Shown: piece by piece, positions 32,142-36,420 of the stretch
Layout: each line of letters begins with the position of its first letter
How positions within the stretch are numbered: the first letter of the stretch is position 1
From: Fimbriiglobus sp.
GTDB taxonomy: Bacteria > Planctomycetota > Planctomycetia > Gemmatales > Gemmataceae
Direction of reading: 5' to 3'
DNA length: 36,420 bases
Assembly: GCA_025351325.1 (NCBI GenBank)
Contig: JANXWE010000232.1
Span: 1 to 36,420 of the forward strand
Notes under the pieces: model-generated
The model's input: only the letters and a program-made list of their open reading frames with translations
Database searches by the model: none
What the model was told of the DNA's origin: nothing
Position numbers and translations under genes: made by a program

Positions 32142-32423
32142 GTGTTGATCTCCTGCCGTCGGGCGACCGAACTCACTTCCCAAGAATTGGACACCGAATT
32201 GAGTTTCCACAGGCGATTCGTGCTTGGTGCCCACCGTTTTGTGTGCGGGGCATGCAGACGCTTCCGTAAGCAATTGGTCGACATCGACCGTGCCTTGGAA
32301 GAGTTCTTGAACGATCCAACCGGCCCGGCCGACGTACAGATGACCGACGAATCGAAAACCCGGATCCGAGAAGTGTTGAAAAGTGCGACGTCGGATGATG
32401 ACGCCAATCCGATCGCCTACTGA
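32142..32423 (+). CDS. Zinc-binding anti-sigma-like protein
   Basis: A 93-aa protein of the short ZAS-like type that follows ECF sigma genes in planctomycetes. It has ISCRRATELTSQELDTELSF at the start and HRFVCGACRRFRKQL in the middle, giving the HxxxCxxC zinc motif, then a helical tail. There is no membrane span, so it would hold the sigma factor in the cytosol. GTG 32142 is the start, 21 bases after the sigma tail, which indicates one transcript. The gene looks intact although the sigma gene carries a stop codon. Confidence 0.8.
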   Translation: MLISCRRATELTSQELDTELSFHRRFVLGAHRFVCGACRRFRKQLVDIDRALEEFLNDPTGPADVQMTDESKTRIREVLKSATSDDDANPIAY

Positions 32424-32430
32424 GTCCACC

Positions 32431-33351
32431 TCAAAACCATTTCGACCAACGCAGCTCGTTCGATTGCGGCTTGGGGTTCAGTGCCATTTCGATCACCATG
32501 TCGGCCATCTTTTCGACGCACCACTCGAAGTATTTGGGCGTCAGGGAGTTCACGTCCATGTCCGGTGCCGGATTCATGAAGTCGATGGCGTAGGGAATGC
32601 CATCTTTCACGGCCCACTCCACCGTGTTCATGTCGTAGCCGAGGGCGGTGACGAGCGCCAGGCAATCACGGACGATTCGGTCGTGGAGTGCCGGGCTGAG
32701 GTAGTGGTCGTCGGGGATGTATTTGCGATTGTGGGTGTCGTAGGGCATCACCAGCACGTCCTTCTGGTTCAAGCACATGCAGCGGACGTACTGATCCCAG
32801 TGAATGAACTCCTGGGCGATCATCGTCATCAATCCGGATTCGTTGTAGCTCCGAATCAACTCATCAAGTGTTTTGCACACATAAACGCCACGCCAACCGC
32901 CACCATGGGCGTCTTTCAAGATGCACGGCAATCCGCCCACTTGCGAGACGATGTAATCCCAGTTCAGCGGGAACATGAGGTTTCGCAGGCTTTCGTTCGG
33001 CACGATCCCCGGAACATACTCTTTGTTCGGGATCGCCATCGTCTTCGGGTGCGCCAGTCCCAGCTTCGTGCAAAGTGAGGCCTCGAAGAATTTATCGTCG
33101 GCCGTCCACATGAACGGATTGTTGACGACGCGAACCCCTTCGAGCACGGCGTGCTTCAAGTAACTCCGGTAGTACGGCACTTCGTGCGAAATGCGATCCA
33201 CGATCACCGCGTACGGGATCGGCTCGTCCATGGCGGTGCCACCGAGTCGGATGTACTCGGCGTGGACGCCGGCTTGGCGACCGTTGACGGCATCCAGAAA
33301 CCGGGGCGGGAACGACCACTCGCGGCCGCACAAGAGTCCGACTTTGAGCAT
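32431..33351 (-). CDS. ATP-grasp ligase
   Basis: A 306-aa ATP-grasp protein related to RimK/D-Ala-D-Ala ligase-type enzymes, which form acyl-phosphate and join it to an amine. Seen: N-terminal MLKVGLLCGREWSFPPRFLDAV, the middle domain NNPFMWTADDKFFEASLCTK, the ATP-binding GLPCILKDAHGGGWRGVYV (Lys146 and the glycine loop at 149-155), AQEFIHWDQYVR, and the metal-site end YAIDFMNPAPDMD (in place of the usual E-x-N). The substrate is not known. The start ATG lies 3 bases after the stop of the esterase gene, so the two are translated from one message and probably act in one pathway. It converges with the anti-sigma gene 7 bases away. Confidence 0.85.
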   Translation of the reverse strand: MLKVGLLCGREWSFPPRFLDAVNGRQAGVHAEYIRLGGTAMDEPIPYAVIVDRISHEVPYYRSYLKHAVLEGVRVVNNPFMWTADDKFFEASLCTKLGLAHPKTMAIPNKEYVPGIVPNESLRNLMFPLNWDYIVSQVGGLPCILKDAHGGGWRGVYVCKTLDELIRSYNESGLMTMIAQEFIHWDQYVRCMCLNQKDVLVMPYDTHNRKYIPDDHYLSPALHDRIVRDCLALVTALGYDMNTVEWAVKDGIPYAIDFMNPAPDMDVNSLTPKYFEWCVEKMADMVIEMALNPKPQSNELRWSKWF

Positions 33352-33354
33352 GGG

Positions 33355-34071
33355 TTATTCTCCGCCCAAATACAGTTGCACCATGCGGTGCCAGTAGGGC
33401 CAATCGTGTGCGAATCCGTCCCACTCCCGGAGGGCGTTGCCGATGCCCTTGTTCCAAAGTTGTCCCGAGAGTTCCCGGTTTTGGTCGACGAGTCGGTCGC
33501 CCTTGCCGACCGCCAGAATGATGTTCTGGCGGCGGAGTGCGTCCAACCGAACTTGGTCGGATTCGTTCGGGATGAAGTCGAGCGGGTTGTGGAAGTAGAT
33601 GGTCTCGTTGTGGAACCCGTCGGTGAACCGGCGGATGTCCACGAGCGAACTCATGGCCAAAATCCGGTTCACCAGCTCGGGATGACGCAACCCGAACGTC
33701 AGTGCGTGGTAGCCACCGAAGCTCGCCCCGGTAGCAATCAGGTACGGATTCGAGTTCCGCGACTGCGTGAATGGCAGCACTTCGTTGGCCACATAACGGT
33801 CGTATTGCTCTTGTCGCCAAGCCCGGCCACCGGGGTGTTTGCTCCGGGCGTACCAGCTCTCGCGGTCGACGGCATTCACGCAGGTGAGGTGGAACCAGCC
33901 CCGCTCCAACGGTTCGCGCAGGGCGTCGATCATCCCGCGGTCTTCCCATTCGTGGAAGGTGCCACCGGAGGTCGGGAAGGCCACAACTCGCGCGCCGCCG
34001 TGGCCGAATTCGAGCAGTTCCATGTCGCGTTCGAGCGAGGGGCTGTACCAGCGGTGATACTGTCGGTGCAT
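33355..34071 (-). CDS. Putative esterase (alpha/beta hydrolase), partner of ATP-grasp gene
   Basis: A 238-aa alpha/beta hydrolase. It begins MHRQYHRWYSPSLERDMELL, followed by EFGHGGARVVAFPTSGG, and has the nucleophile elbow GASFGG (Ser117), a late acid region, and a C-terminal histidine in EWDGFAHDWPYWHRMV. This N-terminus is typical of an esterase group that I recall next to ATP-grasp genes in many bacteria. ATG 34071 was chosen to fit that N-terminus, although an in-frame ATG at 34194 would add 41 poorly conserved residues and no strong ribosome binding site is visible for either. No signal peptide, so cytosolic. Could release or transfer an acyl group on the product of the ligase. Confidence 0.83.
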   Translation of the reverse strand: MHRQYHRWYSPSLERDMELLEFGHGGARVVAFPTSGGTFHEWEDRGMIDALREPLERGWFHLTCVNAVDRESWYARSKHPGGRAWRQEQYDRYVANEVLPFTQSRNSNPYLIATGASFGGYHALTFGLRHPELVNRILAMSSLVDIRRFTDGFHNETIYFHNPLDFIPNESDQVRLDALRRQNIILAVGKGDRLVDQNRELSGQLWNKGIGNALREWDGFAHDWPYWHRMVQLYLGGE

Positions 34072-34229
34072 GGTGTCGAAACCAACGAGGACACAGGTTG
34101 CACTGAGAGGTAATGGAAGTATGCGGAAGTAGCCGCGTATGGGCCAGTGGAGTGGGCGAGGAAAGTGCGAAGGCAAAGAGTACCCGTTGAACATTCCGAA
34201 TGGATCGAGAGAAATTTAGCGATTGGTGA

Positions 34230-34790
34230 CTAAATCAATAGCGATACAACCGCCGAAGACGAGCAGAGCCAACCGATGGCCCCGTACATCCAAATAGGCA
34301 TCACCCAAGCCGATTCCCTGGCAAAAGTCGGCGATGGATCGTTCCCCGAGATAGTAGACTCTTGACCAATTGGCGATTCGCTGCCCGCCGTGATGGGCGT
34401 TCGAAGCGGGCCACTATAACACGGTAAATTATAGTGAGGTATTCTCACCTGAGGCACATTAATATGGGCGCTCTGTACTTCTCCGATGCCTTTAGCCGAA
34501 GGCCGTTCATAGAGCCGCCCGAGAGACATTAGCACGAACATGCCGCCGAAAAATAATGCGTGCGTGATCAGAGTGCTGGCGCCGTGTATCAAGCTATAGT
34601 TATAGACCGCACGACTGACTTCGGTGTACCTCCCATGGTCACCCAAGAAGTATCGGCCTCCCACTACTCTACCGTTATCAGCACCCCCGCCAATCTTACT
34701 AGCGACGACCAAAAACACGGCGAAGTTAATGAATGCAAGAATAAATATCGGATGCAAATATTTGGCGGGCGATTTTAGGTAGTGGCCCAT
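34230..34790 (-). CDS. Three-span membrane protein, function unknown
   Basis: A 186-aa integral membrane protein. It starts MGHYLKSPAKYLHPIFILAFINFAVFLV, with the first span near 13-32. A polar part follows (GGADNGRVVGGRYFLGDHGRYTEVSRAVYNYS) that I recall from planctomycete hypothetical proteins. The second span is near 69-90 (GASTLITHALFFGGMFVLMSL), then a long polar stretch and a last span to the C-terminus (WVMPIWMYGAIGWLCSSSAVVSLLI). No catalytic motif. Start ATG 34790 was chosen; a reading from 34877 would add a basic tail. Codon use is more AT-rich than in the core genes, which suggests different history. No partner gene is obvious. Confidence 0.7.
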   Translation of the reverse strand: MGHYLKSPAKYLHPIFILAFINFAVFLVVASKIGGGADNGRVVGGRYFLGDHGRYTEVSRAVYNYSLIHGASTLITHALFFGGMFVLMSLGRLYERPSAKGIGEVQSAHINVPQVRIPHYNLPCYSGPLRTPITAGSESPIGQESTISGNDPSPTFARESAWVMPIWMYGAIGWLCSSSAVVSLLI

Positions 34791-34851
34791 CTGTGTGTTG
34801 ATGAAATTGGTCAAGTGGCGGTTTGAGGGTCGGTCATTTCGTCGGTTCAGT

Positions 34852-35122
34852 CTACTCGTTCGACTCGACCGGATCATCGTCGCCGTCGAAGTGCGGGAAG
34901 ATGTCGCTCAGATATAAGAACTGCCAAGTCACTCCGTCCATTTCGTTTGTTCGCATCTTTAGTTGGTACAATTCAAGTAATGGCATTGAACAGGGGCTTC
35001 GACATTGAGCGAAGGATAATGTCTGGCGCATTCAGCGAGATAGTCTTCGCCAAGCGGATAGCCGCATCTTCGAGGCGGGATTTCAAGAGGGCTATCGATT
35101 CTGGGGAGAGTTCTTTTGGCAT
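34852..35122 (-). pseudogene. Small gene split by a frame change, or two overlapping small ORFs
   Basis: On the minus strand ATG 35122 follows ggagtg and opens a 49-codon ORF (MPKELSPESIALLKSRLEDA at the start, ISLNAPDIILRSMSKPLFNA near the end) that stops at 34973. Another frame opens at ATG 34986 inside it, runs 44 codons (MPLLELYQLKMRTNEMDGVT, then FLYLSDIFPHFDGDDDPVES) and stops at 34852. A single one-base change near 34980 would join them into one protein of about 90 residues with a helical first half and an acidic end. I recognise no family. Either one gene broken by an indel or a small overlapping pair. Confidence 0.45.
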
Positions 35123-35198
35123 TTTTCACTCCGTTGTTCGCTTCGAGGCCGGACGCTTCCACTTCCAACCGCCGCCGTGGCTACGGTACACTGAGGGG

Positions 35199-35351
35199 AT
35201 GAGCAAGCCAACCAAAAAACGCCGATTGCCCGACCCGAACGTGACCGCGTTCCTGTTCGTCCAGAAGTTGACCGGGCAACCGCCGAAGGTGGAGAAGGAA
35301 GAGAAGGGGAAAGGCAAGCCGAAGAGGAAGACGAAAGGCAACGCGGATTGA
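35199..35351 (+). CDS. Small basic protein, resembles the C-terminally truncated 'PDPNxxA' group
   Basis: A 50-aa, lysine-rich protein: MSKPTKKRRLPDPNVTAFLF then VQKLTGQPPKVEKEEKGKGK and KRKTKGNAD. The first half resembles small planctomycete and cyanobacterial proteins of the form K-K-x-PxDPNxxAFxVVxxxTG, which normally continue into a glycine-lysine repeat region; here only a short charged tail remains. It may bind nucleic acid. The ATG comes directly after aggg, closer than ideal. It converges with the small gene at 35369-35782, with 17 bases between stops. Confidence 0.5.
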   Translation: MSKPTKKRRLPDPNVTAFLFVQKLTGQPPKVEKEEKGKGKPKRKTKGNAD

Positions 35352-35368
35352 CTCCTTGCTATTCACGT

Positions 35369-35782
35369 TCAAACAGGAACAATCTCGTGGTGTGAATCGA
35401 ACCACAGAACATAGAAAACATGATCCGCATAGTAGCCGAAGAGCCGGCCCGCACTGCCCGCTCTGAGGCCAAGCATTTGCACTTCATCGCCCACCGAAGA
35501 CGGGCGACTAACCTTGCGCATATCGCTATCTTTGTAAGGCGTACAATTGAGACCGGTCTTGCCTTCTCCCTTGCGGCCTGAGGTTTTGACATCTTGCCAA
35601 GACATCGTTGTGAGTTTTCGGAAACAATCCATAAACGCTTTAATTTCGTCAGACTCTGCATTACTAAGGCAGAATCTGTCGCCGGGAGAAAATGTAGAAA
35701 ACCGCAAAGCAACTGGAGTATGCAGCCGGTTCAAAGTAGGCTTTGGCATTTCGGCCAACGGTTCTTTGCGGATTTTATTCAC
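35369..35782 (-). CDS. Putative toxin of a Panacea (PanAT-type) module
   Basis: A 137-aa soluble protein of no family I can name. The N-terminal third reads MPKPTLNRLHTPVALRFSTF, the middle is SWQDVKTSGRKGEGKTGLNC, and the C-terminus reads GSAGRLFGYYADHVFYVLWF then DSHHEIVPV. The C-terminal strand pattern R-xFG-x5-F-x-VLWFD-xxH recalls the beta-sheet end of RelE/HigB-like ribonucleases, but no catalytic set is proven. The GTG start at 35782 comes 7 bases after the antitoxin stop and has gaggg close upstream, so the two are translated together. Panacea antitoxins sit beside very diverse toxins, which makes this the likely toxin. The ATG at 35749 is an alternative start. Confidence 0.65.
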   Translation of the reverse strand: MNKIRKEPLAEMPKPTLNRLHTPVALRFSTFSPGDRFCLSNAESDEIKAFMDCFRKLTTMSWQDVKTSGRKGEGKTGLNCTPYKDSDMRKVSRPSSVGDEVQMLGLRAGSAGRLFGYYADHVFYVLWFDSHHEIVPV

Positions 35783-35789
35783 AGCACCC

Positions 35790-36260
35790 TCACTCTTTGA
35801 CGGCGTTTTTGTCGAAGAACACCTTCATGCTGTCCTTCGTTATTTCCACGTGGCACTTCTCGCCCGGCGCATATCCTAGCCGAGCCTCGTCCCAAGGGGT
35901 GCCGGGTTGGTGCGTCATTCGCACTAGTTTAGACGCTGAGTAGTCCTGATAAGTAGACCATACTTCGGAAATGAATCGGCTGTCATCTTCATCGAGTCTG
36001 ATTTCAATATCCCGCGTCGAATCGTGAGGTATCGCTTCTCTTTCGTGATGCTTGAACGAATGGTAGACTGTCGGCACGACCGGGCCAAGAGGCCAAGCCT
36101 CGATACGGTCATCAAAAGCCGGCTTGCTGCGGAGGGCCAGAGACCAACCTTGAACGTAGTAAAGCAGTTTCTGGAGTCGCAAATTGGTGAGAGGATCAGA
36201 CTCTTCGCCGGAATTGGCCAAGTCGATCAAGAGCAATGCCACGTCTTTTGCGCTCGTCAT
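35790..36260 (-). CDS. Panacea-domain (DUF4065) antitoxin
   Basis: A 156-aa protein that is almost only a Panacea/DUF4065 (SocA/GepA-like) domain. Hallmarks: DPLTNLRLQKLLYYVQGWSL, AFDDRIEAWPLGPVVPTVYH, then SFKH, and the later SASKLVRMTHQPGTPWDEAR. In PanAT modules this domain neutralises the neighbouring toxin. ATG 36260 was chosen because ggagg sits 5 bases upstream; in-frame starts further up (36278, 36284) lack this. The gene is first in a two-gene unit with the putative toxin at 35369-35782. Nothing in the sequence shows a promoter with certainty. Confidence 0.93.
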   Translation of the reverse strand: MTSAKDVALLLIDLANSGEESDPLTNLRLQKLLYYVQGWSLALRSKPAFDDRIEAWPLGPVVPTVYHSFKHHEREAIPHDSTRDIEIRLDEDDSRFISEVWSTYQDYSASKLVRMTHQPGTPWDEARLGYAPGEKCHVEITKDSMKVFFDKNAVKE

Positions 36261-36284
36261 CGCAACCTCCAGCAACATGGACAC

Positions 36285-36420
36285 TACGGCATTATCCCAA
36301 CTTTTCAGGAATGAGAAAGGTCAGTCGTTTTACCATCCCCCACTCTTCAAGATACGCCGCTTTTGCGGATCGTCACGACGCACCCGGCGGAATGAGTTTG
36401 GTCATTTTGACCGCCGCCCA
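36285..36420. other. Right window end, no supported gene
   Basis: About 136 bases upstream of the antitoxin gene, probably with its promoter. Reading leftwards from the edge on the minus strand, a frame WAAVKMTKLIPPGAS stops at 36373 and could be the end of a gene outside the window, but another frame is also open to 36351, so neither is claimed. Confidence 0.25.

Noticed and set aside
34823-35008. A plus-strand 61-codon ORF
   Set aside because: Opposite strand of the better supported small minus-strand ORFs; no ribosome binding site.
35359-35712. A 117-codon minus-strand ORF overlapping the candidate toxin
   Set aside because: It is in another frame, lacks a coupled start after the antitoxin, and the 35369-35782 frame has the better composition and signals.
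36351-36420. Partial gene at the right edge
   Set aside because: Two minus-strand frames are open to the edge and neither has enough residues to identify.

Overview
The window reads as a chromosome segment from a planctomycete, most likely of the Gemmataceae. The signs are: an EF-Tu whose switch I reads KTVTIA instead of RGITIN; a SecE with a long multi-spanning N-terminal extension; two exported proteins carrying the 'LE-x-R-x-VPA' N-terminal sorting motif; a DUF1559 pseudopilin, a DUF1573 protein, and a sigma/anti-sigma pair of the planctomycete type. No rRNA, insertion sequence, CRISPR array, phage or replication origin was seen.

Region 1 (1-19,140, all on +) is the translation/transcription core: tRNA-Gly(TCC), tRNA-Thr(GGT), tuf, tRNA-Trp(CCA), secE, nusG, rplK, rplA, rplJ, rplL, rpoB, a PP2C-type phosphatase gene, rpoC, rpsL, rpsG, fusA. 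The order is the classical bacterial one with two departures: no rpmG between tuf and secE, and a complete, apparently catalytic PP2C phosphatase gene between rpoB and rpoC. The intergenic spaces hold many hairpins (nusG/rplK, rplA/rplJ, rplJ/rplL, after rplL, rpoB/PP2C, after rpoC, rpsL leader). Four of them hold long imperfect palindromes whose arms are built from degenerate 7-base repeats.

Region 2 (19,140-25,470) is accessory: a REP-like inverted pair that also ends fusA, a crotonase-family gene and a Tat-exported serpin on -, then an FG-GAP/beta-propeller exported protein and a large APC-type transporter on +.

Region 3 (25,600-29,770) is a cell-envelope cluster on +: a small secreted protein with eight cysteines, a signal-peptide protein with a C-terminal membrane anchor, a DUF1573 protein and a DUF1559 pseudopilin, the last three tightly linked. 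A TlpA-like thioredoxin lipoprotein gene converges on it.

Region 4 (29,850-32,425) holds a lactonase-type beta-propeller protein on - and, divergently, an ECF sigma gene with one in-frame TAA inside region 4, followed by an intact zinc-binding anti-sigma-like protein.

Region 5 (32,430-36,420) holds an esterase/ATP-grasp ligase pair 3 bases apart, a three-span membrane protein, small or broken ORFs, and at the right end a Panacea-domain (DUF4065) antitoxin with a short unrecognised downstream gene that is probably its toxin (a PanAT-type module). The strongest leads are this module, the PP2C gene between rpoB and rpoC, the envelope cluster, the interrupted sigma factor, the ATP-grasp/esterase pair and the 7-base-period palindromes.
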